A DNA stretch of 9,611 nucleotides from Armatimonadota bacterium (lineage in GTDB: Bacteria > Armatimonadota > Armatimonadia > Armatimonadales > Armatimonadaceae), in the NCBI GenBank assembly GCA_014380985.1, contig JACMIU010000153.1, forward strand, positions 1-9,611, written 5' to 3'. Position 1 is the first letter of the stretch. Each line of letters starts with the position of its first letter. Under the pieces are notes generated by a model, which saw nothing but the letters and a program-made list of their open reading frames with translations, searched no databases and was not told where the DNA came from. Below are positions 1-7,029 of the stretch, in pieces. The position numbers and the translations under genes are program-made.

Positions 1-1647
1 CGATTTATCCCCCTCGGCGGGGTTGGCGAAATTGGTAAGAATATGTATGCCTATCAGGTACGCGATCAGATTTTGATTGTGGACTGCGGGCTGAAGTTTC
101 CCGACGACGATATGTATGGGGTTGATGTCGTGGTTCCCGATGTGCGCTGGCTCGCGGAAAACAAGGACGCCGTGCAGGCAATCGTCATCACGCACGGTCA
201 CGAAGACCATATCGGCGGACTGGCATATATTTTGCCGCAGCTACCGGATGTGCCGGTTTATGGCTCGAAACTCGCGTTGGGTCTGGCGAAGGGAAGGCTT
301 TCCGAGCGCAAGGTTTTGAGCCAGACCACGCTCCGCGAGTTCGCGCCGGACGATATTATGAGCATCGGCGTTTTCACCGTGGAGCCGATTCGCGTCGCGC
401 ACTCGATTCCCGATTCGTTCGCGCTGGCGATTCGCACCCCCGCCGGAACCGTGATTCACACCGGCGATTTCAAGTTCGACCAAACGCCGGTGGACGGATT
501 GCTGTTCGATGTCGCAAAACTGTCGCGCATTTCGGAAGAAGGTGTCCTCGCGCTGGTTTCCGACACCACCAACGTCGAGCGACCCGGCTTTGTGCCTTCC
601 GAGCAGATTGTCGCACAGACGTTTGACCGCATTATCCGCGAAGCACCGGGGCGCGTGATCATCGCGTCGTTCGCATCGCAGATTCACCGGATGCAAATGG
701 CGGTCAATTCGGCGCAAAAATACGGGCGCAAAGTCGCTGCTATCGGGCGGTCACTGCAAAACAACTTCGAGTTTTCCGCCACCTCCGGCTACTTGACCGT
801 GCCGGAAGGCATTCGCATTCGCGCCGAGGATATTGGCTCGATTCGCGCCGCCGAACTGGTGGTGCTGACCACGGGGTCGCAGGGCGAACCGCTCGCGGGT
901 CTGTCGCGCATGGCTAACGACGACCACCGGCAGGTGCGGATTCAGGAAAACGACACGATTATTTTGTCGGCGTCCCCCATTCCCGGCAACGAGGACGCCG
1001 TTTGGCGCGTCGTCAACCGCTTAATCGAAAAAGGCGCGAACGTGATTTACGACACGATTATGCCGGTTCACGTTTCCGGTCACGGTTACGCCGAGGAACT
1101 CAAACTGGTACTAAATATCGTGAACCCGCGCTACGCGATTCCGGTTCACGGCGAGGCGCGAATGCTCCGCCGCTACGCGGTTATCGCGCAGGAAATGGGT
1201 TGGCGCAAAGAAGACGTTTTCCAAACGCAAATTGGCGATGTCTTAGAACTCAACGAAACCGAAGGCAAAGTTGTTGACCGTATTCCGAGCGGCGCGGTGT
1301 TGGTGGATTCGGGCGGCTCCGGCGCGATTCACGAAGTCGTGCTTCGTGACCGTCAGCACTTAGCCGAGGACGGCTTCGTTGTGGTGGTCGTCGGGCTGAA
1401 CCGCGAAACCGGCGCGATTGTGTCAGGTCCCGAGGTGCTGTCACGTGGCTTCGTCTATATGGATCATAGCGAAGATTTAATCACCGAGGCGACCGACGCC
1501 GTGCGCGATTATTTCGCCGGGTTCCCCGCCAATTCGCCCCGCGAGATTGACGCGGTTCAGGGCGACTTACGGCAACTGCTGAAAAAACTGTTCGAGCGTC
1601 GCACCGGGCGTCGCCCGCTGGTGCTACCGATGGTGATGGAACTTTAG
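1..1647 (+). CDS. rnj: Ribonuclease J, 5' end cut by window edge
   Basis: Metallo-beta-lactamase/beta-CASP ribonuclease with endo- and 5'-3' exonuclease activity in RNA maturation and mRNA decay, cytoplasmic. The frame is open from base 1, and the visible protein starts RFIPLGGVGEIGKN, the conserved RNase J N-terminus, so only a handful of residues are missing; the ATG at 43 is internal. The zinc-binding motif HGHEDH is at visible residues 65-70, GDFKFD supplies a further metal ligand, the beta-CASP region follows, and HVSGHG and PVHGE are the conserved late motifs. About 548 residues are visible, close to the usual length of about 555, with the C-terminal domain complete and a TAG stop. It converges on dapA. 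RNase J and dapA are adjacent in Bacillus (rnjB) and Mycobacterium (rnj), there co-oriented, which supports the assignment. No promoter is in view. Confidence 0.96.
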   Translation, partial: RFIPLGGVGEIGKNMYAYQVRDQILIVDCGLKFPDDDMYGVDVVVPDVRWLAENKDAVQAIVITHGHEDHIGGLAYILPQLPDVPVYGSKLALGLAKGRLSERKVLSQTTLREFAPDDIMSIGVFTVEPIRVAHSIPDSFALAIRTPAGTVIHTGDFKFDQTPVDGLLFDVAKLSRISEEGVLALVSDTTNVERPGFVPSEQIVAQTFDRIIREAPGRVIIASFASQIHRMQMAVNSAQKYGRKVAAIGRSLQNNFEFSATSGYLTVPEGIRIRAEDIGSIRAAELVVLTTGSQGEPLAGLSRMANDDHRQVRIQENDTIILSASPIPGNEDAVWRVVNRLIEKGANVIYDTIMPVHVSGHGYAEELKLVLNIVNPRYAIPVHGEARMLRRYAVIAQEMGWRKEDVFQTQIGDVLELNETEGKVVDRIPSGAVLVDSGGSGAIHEVVLRDRQHLAEDGFVVVVVGLNRETGAIVSGPEVLSRGFVYMDHSEDLITEATDAVRDYFAGFPANSPREIDAVQGDLRQLLKKLFERRTGRRPLVLPMVMEL

Positions 1648-1661
1648 CCCCCGCAAAACCA

Positions 1662-1700
1662 AAAACGCCCCCGCGAATCTCGGATTCGCGGGGGCGTTTT
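1662..1700. terminator. Bidirectional intrinsic terminator between rnj and dapA
   Basis: Perfect 18-bp inverted repeat with arms at 1662-1679 and 1683-1700 and a 3-nt loop (tcg). The stem is GC-rich in the middle and has AAAA at one base and TTTT at the other, so transcripts from either strand end in a strong hairpin followed by U residues. It lies 14 bp after the rnj stop and 6 bp after the dapA stop, as expected for a shared terminator of convergent genes. Confidence 0.93.
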
Positions 1701-1706
1701 GCCGGA

Positions 1707-2600
1707 TTATAACAGACCGATGGACTTTAGCGCGGCATCTACCACCGTTTCCTCCGCCCCGATCAGTTCCACCAATGGTAACCGAACGTTCCCGACGCCC
1801 TGCCCGACCTTTGCCAGTGCGTATTTGAGCGGGGCGGGCGACGGCGCGGAAAACACGGCGCGGGTGACGGGAAGCGTCGGTAAAAACAGCCGGTTCGATT
1901 CCGACAAATCGCCCGCGAACCATGCGCGTATCGCCTCTTGCAACGTTTCGCCGCAAAGATGCGAGATAACCGACACCACGCCCGCGCCGCCTAATGCGAG
2001 CGTCGGCAGAATCGTCGCGTCGTCGCCCGAATAAATATCGAAGGTTTCCGGCGTCAGACGGGCGATTTCCGCTACCTGTGCGAAGTTCGCTGACGCTTCT
2101 TTCGTCGCCACGATATTCGGCGCGTCCTTCGCCAGCCTTGCCGTGGTGTCGGCGTCAATGTTGGTGATAGTGCGCGTCGGCACGTTATACAAAATCACCG
2201 GAAGCGGGGTCGCCTCGGCGACAGCGCGGAAGTGCCGGTACAAGCCTTCCTGCGACGGCTTGTTGTAGTACGGCGCGACCGCAAGCAGTGCGCCCGCCCC
2301 GGCGTCGTGCGCTTGTCGGGCGGTTTCAACGACGCGCCGCGTGTCGTTTCCGCCGACGCCCGCAATCACTTTGCTCCCACCGACGGCGCGAACCGCAGAC
2401 TGCACGAGAGCGAACTTTTCCGCCCCGGAGGTGGTCGGTGACTCGCCGGTGGTTCCGTTGATGACCAGAGTATCCGAACCGTGCGCCAGCAGATACTGCG
2501 CCAGTTCTCCCGCCCGCACTGTGTCCACCGCGCCGCTTTCGTCAAAAGGCGTCACCATCGCTGTAACGACCCGCCCCCATCGCCCGTTTATTCCTCGCAT
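1707..2600 (-). CDS. dapA: 4-hydroxy-tetrahydrodipicolinate synthase
   Basis: Condenses pyruvate with aspartate semialdehyde, the first committed step of the diaminopimelate/lysine pathway, in the cytoplasm. It is a full-length TIM-barrel class I aldolase of 297 residues (family about 290-300). Numbered from the ATG at 2600, the phosphate/carboxylate loop GTTGES is at 49-54, Tyr112 is in APYYNKPSQEG, catalytic Tyr138 and substrate-binding Arg143 are in LYNVPTRT, and the Schiff-base lysine is Lys166 in VATKEAS. These match E. coli Thr44/45, Tyr107, Tyr133, Arg138 and Lys161 with an offset of 5-6. A GTG at 2607-2609 would add three residues, but the nearest AGGA lies only one base before it, whereas it is 10 bases before the ATG; the ATG also matches the usual N-terminal length. 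The gene lies directly after the terminator of the GH9 operon and so appears to be transcribed separately. Confidence 0.95.
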   Translation of the reverse strand: MRGINGRWGRVVTAMVTPFDESGAVDTVRAGELAQYLLAHGSDTLVINGTTGESPTTSGAEKFALVQSAVRAVGGSKVIAGVGGNDTRRVVETARQAHDAGAGALLAVAPYYNKPSQEGLYRHFRAVAEATPLPVILYNVPTRTITNIDADTTARLAKDAPNIVATKEASANFAQVAEIARLTPETFDIYSGDDATILPTLALGGAGVVSVISHLCGETLQEAIRAWFAGDLSESNRLFLPTLPVTRAVFSAPSPAPLKYALAKVGQGVGNVRLPLVELIGAEETVVDAALKSIGLL

Positions 2601-2610
2601 ATTTTTCACA

Positions 2611-2658
2611 TCCTAAGTTGTCACAAAAAATCGGCAAGCGCGTTCTTTCGCGCTTGCC
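2611..2658 (-). promoter_or_regulatory. Possible dapA promoter and ribosome-binding region
   Basis: Read on the minus strand, TTGCCG (from the end of the terminator stem, plus coordinates about 2632-2637) is followed after 16 bases by TAGGAT, each matching the sigma-70 consensus at 4 of 6 positions. Transcription from it would start a few bases before the dapA ATG and give an almost leaderless mRNA. The same TAGGA could instead be a Shine-Dalgarno element of a longer transcript. Both readings are inference and the promoter match is weak. Confidence 0.3.
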
Positions 2659-2660
2659 GA
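2625..2660 (-). terminator. Intrinsic terminator of the GH9 operon
   Basis: Perfect 12-bp inverted repeat, arms 2631-2642 and 2649-2660, with a 6-nt loop. On the minus strand it is followed at once by six T (plus-strand aaaaaa, 2625-2630). It lies about 55 bp after the GH9 TAA stop and just upstream of dapA, so it should end transcription of the glycoside hydrolase operon. There is no T-tract on the other side, so it works for the minus strand only. Confidence 0.9.
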
Positions 2661-2715
2661 TTAAGGTATACGTCCAAACCACGCCGCTCTGCAACCTATA
2701 CCGATTTCGCCCGGC

Positions 2716-4992
2716 TTACTTTCGCCCCGCCAAATAACCCCACACATAAACATTCGGCGTCCACATATCCACCGTGTACTCGTTGGTGGCAGGATACAAG
2801 AAAATATCGAAATACGCTTCCGGCACGGGCCATTCATACGCATTCGGACGGCAACCGGGACCGAGCGAATACTGCATCGGCCACAACGCCCACGATTGGT
2901 CGGGCCAGTTGGGCCAGTCGAAGTTGCCGTACACCGTGATACCTTCGGGGGGAACCTGTCCGGTGGCGCGGTAATCAATCTGGAACGGGTTCTTGACCGG
3001 GTTCGCCCCGACCCCTGTGGTATACGTGATATTCGACGGGTTGCCGCCCGACGCGAACGCGCACGCCGCGACCGCCCCGGACAGATACTTTTTGTCGCCG
3101 GTCAGGAAGTGAGCGCGGCACAGTTCGATAGCGTCCGGCGTTGACCAGAAGCCGATAAACATCGGCTTACCGGCATCGGGCGTCGCCATTTTGTACGCAT
3201 TGCCGCCCGCATACGAAAGCGCGGAATCGCCCTGCGCGGCTAAGGCGGCAATCGCTTTCGCTTTCATCGCGGCATCCGGCTTGCGCGATGCCGGAAGCGT
3301 TGCGTAAAGAAACGCGGCGTCACGCTGTACGGCGGTTCCATACTGGAAGACGTTGGGATTATCCGCCTTTAGCACCGTGTCTTCTAAAAACACGCCCTGC
3401 CACTTTGCTTCGCCAGTCAGGTCGTAGCAAAGAAGCGCGGCGTAGTTGCGTGCGTCGGTCATCTCCCACTTGATCTTGTCCTTGGTGCCGTCCGCTTTTC
3501 GCTTTTTGTAGTCGGCTTCGCCCCATTCCATCGCCTTCAGCGCGGACGTGCGATACGTCGCGGCAAGTTTCGGATCATATTTTGCCAGCAGTTTCGCCGC
3601 CCGTGCCGCCACGCCTGCATAGTACCACGATGCCCACGGGTCGGGTTGTGACACATACTGCGGTTTTCTTTGTTTCCACGAAATCTCAAACGGGCCGGGG
3701 TCGCCGTTGGTTTCAATCTGAAAGGGAACGCCGCCGTCCGGCTTTTGCAGTCGCCGGAACAGGTCGAGTTCAAACAACGCTTCCGTTAACACGTCCGGGA
3801 CTCCCGCTCTCGGCGGAATGTTGAGTTTGATCTTCTCGAAATAAGCGGGGAAAACATCTAAAAGTTCAAGGTGCGCCATCGTGACACGCATATGAGTAAC
3901 GCGGCGCGGGTTGAAATCGCCTGCGTCGTGGTAGCCTCCGTAAGCTTGCGGAACCGGCGTCGCGGTTCCCATCTTTTCCATCGCCTCGAAGTTTTCGCTT
4001 TTGCCGCCGTCTACCACGTTGTACTTTGTCTCGAACACCTCGGTATCTGCACCGGGGTAAAGGGCGCGGGGACGCTTGTACGTCGTGTACGGTTCGCCAA
4101 GCGCGACACCCGAACGCTGATGGAACAATCCGCGCATCTGTGTCACAAACGCTTTTTTCCACGTATTTTCGCCCACGGTAAATGGATAGGAGCAACCGAC
4201 ACCCTCGACCGCGACCCGGTATGTTCCCGGTGTTTTTAAGTCGGAATAGTCCAGATGGTATACGGCGGTTTTCGCGTAGTTCACCTCTCTGCCCAGCCAC
4301 ATTTTGTCGGCTTGATCTTTTCCTTTAGCAAGTTTCGCCGTGCCGGTCAATACCGGTTGATTGGTTTTGGCATCCACAACCGAAAACTTTGGTGGCGCGG
4401 CATACTCGTAGCCCCCCCCGGTTCCGAGCCAGATAGACAGAAAACCGACCTTGAGCGGATCGTCAGCACGGTAACCGATTTGCGGCGCGTGAACCGCCTC
4501 CGAGCGCACCGCCGCGTCGTCGGTAGAAAGCGCGAACTCGCCTTGCTGAACATTGATGCCCTCGGCGAAGCGCACCGTGAACTTTTTGCCGGAAGGAAGC
4601 GGCGCGGACAGTTTCAGATACACGACATGGCGCATGGCAAGGGTTCCGCCCGGTTGCACCTGATCGGTCGGTTTTGACTTTCGCCACAATGCGACTGGAT
4701 TGATAACGGAGCCGCCGTCCCCTAAAACCACGGAATAGTTCGCTATTGCCTCGGTCGGGTCGTCTAACAGCGGGTCGCCGGTGAACGTTTCGTAATACTT
4801 AATGCCGTCGCGCTTCGCGCCGATCAGGTAGCCGACTTCCTGCCCGCCGCGCTTCAGAACAATGTTCTCGCCGTCTTTGCGCGTTTCGTCCCCGGCTTGC
4901 GGGAGGTACGGCTCATACGGCTTGATAGTCACTTTGCCCGCCTGAATCCCGACCGCGATAATATCGGGGGCGACGCGGTACGCTTCCACCAC
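2716..4992 (-). CDS. Glycoside hydrolase family 9 (cellulase-type), C-terminal part of a split gene
   Basis: Inverting glycoside hydrolase, probably acting on beta-glucan oligo- or polysaccharides outside the cytoplasm. In 758 codons I see: residues 1-165, a beta-rich region I cannot name; about 168-275, an Ig-like domain of the CelD N-terminal type ending YPFTVGENTW; about 278-758, the (alpha/alpha)6 GH9 domain. GGYHDAGDF carries the catalytic base pair Asp356/Asp359, GVPDVLTEALFELD matches the conserved helix, and ATNEYTVDMW near the end supplies the acid Glu738. The usual family motif ending P-H-x-R is altered here to NPFQID. The annotated start is GTG (4990-4992) with no Shine-Dalgarno sequence and no signal peptide. 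Upstream the frame stays open except for one TAG at 4999-5001, so this ORF is most likely the rest of the 4999-5766 protein. Exact substrate (cellulose, cellobiose, xyloglucan or other) is not readable. Confidence 0.9.
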   Translation of the reverse strand: MVEAYRVAPDIIAVGIQAGKVTIKPYEPYLPQAGDETRKDGENIVLKRGGQEVGYLIGAKRDGIKYYETFTGDPLLDDPTEAIANYSVVLGDGGSVINPVALWRKSKPTDQVQPGGTLAMRHVVYLKLSAPLPSGKKFTVRFAEGINVQQGEFALSTDDAAVRSEAVHAPQIGYRADDPLKVGFLSIWLGTGGGYEYAAPPKFSVVDAKTNQPVLTGTAKLAKGKDQADKMWLGREVNYAKTAVYHLDYSDLKTPGTYRVAVEGVGCSYPFTVGENTWKKAFVTQMRGLFHQRSGVALGEPYTTYKRPRALYPGADTEVFETKYNVVDGGKSENFEAMEKMGTATPVPQAYGGYHDAGDFNPRRVTHMRVTMAHLELLDVFPAYFEKIKLNIPPRAGVPDVLTEALFELDLFRRLQKPDGGVPFQIETNGDPGPFEISWKQRKPQYVSQPDPWASWYYAGVAARAAKLLAKYDPKLAATYRTSALKAMEWGEADYKKRKADGTKDKIKWEMTDARNYAALLCYDLTGEAKWQGVFLEDTVLKADNPNVFQYGTAVQRDAAFLYATLPASRKPDAAMKAKAIAALAAQGDSALSYAGGNAYKMATPDAGKPMFIGFWSTPDAIELCRAHFLTGDKKYLSGAVAACAFASGGNPSNITYTTGVGANPVKNPFQIDYRATGQVPPEGITVYGNFDWPNWPDQSWALWPMQYSLGPGCRPNAYEWPVPEAYFDIFLYPATNEYTVDMWTPNVYVWGYLAGRK

Positions 4993-4998
4993 ATTGGG

Positions 4999-5001
4999 CT
5001 A
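4999..5001 (-). other. In-frame TAG codon dividing the secreted GH9 gene
   Basis: On the minus strand the codons run ACC GCG CTG TAG CCC AAT GTG GTG GAA, so the upstream ORF and the GH9 ORF are in the same frame with one amber codon between them and no frameshift. A single base substitution would restore one ORF of about 1,016 codons. TAG is followed by C, a context known to favour readthrough in E. coli. TAG ends rnj, the regulator and the LolA-like gene here, so general reassignment is unlikely. Confidence 0.85.
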
Positions 5002-5766
5002 CAGCGCGGTGCGCTTGCCGTATTTCGCATTTAGTTCGGCGCGGGCGGCGATTTCCTGACCCTTCCGCGCCGCTTCCTCTTTATCGGCGTCGGCTTGCGC
5101 CTGTTTTGCCGCCGCATCCGGCTCGGCGAGCGTCACAGAATCCACTTCGACATCCACCGAGCCATCGCCGCCCCAGTCGCCCTGCAGTTGCCACTGCTTG
5201 ATTTTTGCCGCGTCTACCGTGCCTTTCGCGCCGGTAGCGTTCGGCTTGGCGATAGTCGCGCCGCCTTTCGGGTAAATCGTGACGAAGCCTTCGGTCGCCT
5301 TGCCGGGTAGCGGATACTCAAACGTCGCGCCGCGCTTTTCCGCGTCGCTTGCTGCATTGATGGTGTCATCATTCAACACCATTTTCAATGTTTTGAGCGT
5401 GTTTTTCTCGCCGACCTTGACGCGCACTACGGGGCAAAGACTCGCCGATGCCGACAAATCGAGTTCCACATTCGCGCCCGCCCCCCCCTTCGGGCTAACG
5501 CCTTCGCCGCGAATAATGACGACGCCGTTTTTCGTCTCCACTTTCTTCTCCCACGAGAGGTAGGCGAACAAGAGCGGCTGGTCGAAATCGGCGATAACCT
5601 TGCTACCGGCTTGCGCCGCGCCAACTACCGCCGGGGAAACCCCGACCGGTGCGCCCGGCGACGCGGTGCAGGACAGGGCAATCAGTAGCGACAGCGAGAC
5701 CAAACTGACGACAACAAGCGGTTTGGCATGGGTAGTACCCTTCGGCAAATCTTTGAGTAAGGTCAT
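4999..5766 (-). CDS. Exported N-terminal module of the GH9 enzyme (carbohydrate-binding-like), ends at in-frame TAG
   Basis: 255 codons. Residues 1-35 look like an export signal: Lys-containing N-region, a hydrophobic core LVVVSLVSLSLLIAL, then Cys33. The lipobox is poor (ALSC), so ordinary signal peptidase cleavage, for example after AQA near 53, is also possible. Residues about 55-213 look like a beta-sandwich, with alternating hydrophobic strands and a final QWQLQGDWGG...VDVEVDSVTL segment resembling carbohydrate-binding or galactose-binding-like folds; I cannot assign a family. Residues 215-250 form an Ala/Lys/Glu-rich, probably helical linker that runs straight to the TAG. The ATG at 5764-5766 has a clear Shine-Dalgarno sequence AAAGGAAAG (5776-5784) nine bases upstream. 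The gene lies 32 bp after the regulator, in one operon with it. Alone it has no catalytic residues; it makes most sense as the secretion and binding part of the GH9 protein. Confidence 0.8.
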   Translation of the reverse strand: MTLLKDLPKGTTHAKPLVVVSLVSLSLLIALSCTASPGAPVGVSPAVVGAAQAGSKVIADFDQPLLFAYLSWEKKVETKNGVVIIRGEGVSPKGGAGANVELDLSASASLCPVVRVKVGEKNTLKTLKMVLNDDTINAASDAEKRGATFEYPLPGKATEGFVTIYPKGGATIAKPNATGAKGTVDAAKIKQWQLQGDWGGDGSVDVEVDSVTLAEPDAAAKQAQADADKEEAARKGQEIAARAELNAKYGKRTAL

Positions 5767-5798
5767 GATAAAAAACTTTCCTTTGTTTTGTGTGCGCC

Positions 5799-6923
5799 CT
5801 ATCGCGGCGTATCGGTAGGCAAAAGAAGAACCGGGTTAATTTGGTATCGCCATTCGGGAACGCGCTCCCCTTGAGGAAGCCACTGCGGCGTTTGCCCGTT
5901 CATCAAAGCGTCGAGCGTTTCAAACAGGTAGCGCACCAATTCCGCCGGGTTGTTCTCCATGCGGATAATATCGGGATGCCACGCGAGAAGCGCGGACGAA
6001 CCGGCGTTCGTGTGCGTGGCGACGCGCACGTCTTTACCGGGTCGCAAGCCGAGCCGGTATAGTGCCATCAGCACACTTTGCGCCTGCATATCGTTCGCGC
6101 AAACAAACGAGTCGGGCGGATTTTCGCCGCCGAATATCCGCAGGGCAAGGTCGAACCCGGCAGCATACCCGCTTGCCGAATCGGATTCACCCTCCGGCAG
6201 ATGACCCAACGGTGGCATCGGGATCAAACCATGCGCGGTCATTGTCGCCTTATAAACGGCGTAATTCGATTCGCTAAACTTCGCTGAAAAAAACCACGGC
6301 GCGATTTGTTGACAACCCTGCGCGGCAAGTGCGGTAATCCCCATCCGCACCAGCGTTTCGTCTCCCTGACCGAGAATGTAGTTCGCCGCCCCGGCATAGG
6401 CGACGACCGGCACATCCTGCGCTTCGATCCAGCGCGAAACGGCGTGTTCGACACCGATGGCGATAAGACCGTGTACCGCCCCCCCGGCGATTTTTTCGCG
6501 GAGCGGTTGCGGAACGGGTTCTGCGTTCAGTGGCGCGGGCGGCTCGTTTTCGGTTTGCGGAAGCAGAAAATGAAGCGACAGACGCGCTTCGTTTCGCGCC
6601 GCCAAATCTCGTATCTGACCAATCAAAAGTCCCCAGAACGGCGACGCTCCATGTAGCAGGAAAAAATCCGGGTCGCACAAAAGCGCGATGTTGCGAAGGC
6701 GCAAACCGGGCGAAACGTATACACCGCTTCCTTGACGCCGCACCACGATATTTCGCTCTTCGAGCCGCGCCAGTGCTGCATCGAGCGTGGCGTGCGATAT
6801 GTTCCACTCTTCGCGGAGGACGCGCACGGTCGGCATTTTGGCGGACGGGCCAAGTTCGTGCGCGAGATCGAGAAGGCGTTCCGTCGTCTCATCCACTTTG
6901 CTGGGGGCTTTTGGAATCATCAT
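5799..6923 (-). CDS. Transcriptional regulator, GntR-type HTH with LacI-type sugar-sensing domain
   Basis: 374 residues, cytoplasmic. Residues about 10-72 form a GntR-family winged helix: MPTVRVLREEWNISHATLDA covers the turn and recognition helix, and RRQGSGVYV is the typical wing. Residues about 77-370 resemble the periplasmic-binding-protein-like effector domain of LacI/GalR regulators, with FVCANDMQAQSVLMALYRLG and GKDVRVATHTNAG matching the usual C-terminal subdomain motifs. This GntR-HTH plus LacI-sensor build is that of AraR. It probably binds a sugar and represses its own operon, since it is the first gene before the secreted GH9 pair and a candidate operator overlaps its 5' leader. 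The ligand cannot be read; a cellobiose-like product is a guess from context. The start is ATG at 6921-6923 (a second ATG follows directly); no strong Shine-Dalgarno sequence is visible, so initiation may depend on the short A/T-rich leader. It ends with TAG. Confidence 0.88.
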   Translation of the reverse strand: MMIPKAPSKVDETTERLLDLAHELGPSAKMPTVRVLREEWNISHATLDAALARLEERNIVVRRQGSGVYVSPGLRLRNIALLCDPDFFLLHGASPFWGLLIGQIRDLAARNEARLSLHFLLPQTENEPPAPLNAEPVPQPLREKIAGGAVHGLIAIGVEHAVSRWIEAQDVPVVAYAGAANYILGQGDETLVRMGITALAAQGCQQIAPWFFSAKFSESNYAVYKATMTAHGLIPMPPLGHLPEGESDSASGYAAGFDLALRIFGGENPPDSFVCANDMQAQSVLMALYRLGLRPGKDVRVATHTNAGSSALLAWHPDIIRMENNPAELVRYLFETLDALMNGQTPQWLPQGERVPEWRYQINPVLLLPTDTPR

Positions 6924-6928
6924 CTAAT

Positions 6929-6940
6929 TGTTTCGATACA
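6929..6940. promoter_or_regulatory. Candidate operator (imperfect palindrome) in regulator leader
   Basis: TGTTTCGATACA is a 12-bp palindrome with one mismatched pair, centred on TCGA. It sits between the -10 element and the start codon of the regulator gene, a classic position for repressor binding. I see no second copy beside the other genes, so the assignment rests on symmetry and position only. Confidence 0.4.
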
Positions 6941-6943
6941 CAT

Positions 6944-6972
6944 AGGGTATAGCGTTTCGGTTGGTTTGTCAA
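6944..6972 (-). promoter_or_regulatory. Sigma-70-type promoter of the regulator-GH9 operon
   Basis: On the minus strand a perfect -35 TTGACA (plus 6967-6972) is followed after 17 bases by TACCCT (plus 6944-6949), a weaker -10 of the TAnnnT form. Transcription would start about 13-15 bases before the regulator ATG. It begins just 4 bp beyond the T-tract of the preceding operon's terminator, so the two transcription units are set end to end. Confidence 0.65.
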
Positions 6973-6976
6973 GCCC

Positions 6977-7012
6977 AAAAAACCGCCCCTGCCTTGAGAG
7001 GAGGGGCGGTTT
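6977..7012 (-). terminator. Intrinsic terminator of the permease-peptidase-LolA-like operon
   Basis: GC-rich 11-bp stem with arms at 6980-6990 and 7002-7012. The loop region can pair three more bases (6992-6994 with 6999-7001), leaving a TGAG loop and one bulged G. On the minus strand the stem runs into six T (plus-strand aaaaaa, 6977-6982). It begins 17 bp after the stop of the last gene in that operon. The plus-strand side is also T-rich, so it may work in both directions. Confidence 0.88.
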
Positions 7013-7029
7013 CTTTTCGTGATGTTTCG

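Noticed and set aside
1707..2609. GTG at 2607-2609 as dapA start
   Set aside because: AGGA is one base before the GTG, too close for a Shine-Dalgarno pairing, while the ATG at 2598-2600 has workable spacing and the usual DapA N-terminal length.
2665..2702. Inverted repeat GGTATA ... TATACC between the GH9 stop and its terminator
   Set aside because: Only 6 bp per arm with 26 bp between; it may be chance and has no T-tract.
4999..5001. UAG read as pyrrolysine or a reassigned amber codon
   Set aside because: TAG ends rnj (1645-1647), the regulator (5799-5801) and the LolA-like gene (7030-7032) at natural protein ends, so general reassignment is unlikely. No pyrrolysine gene is in the window; local readthrough stays possible.
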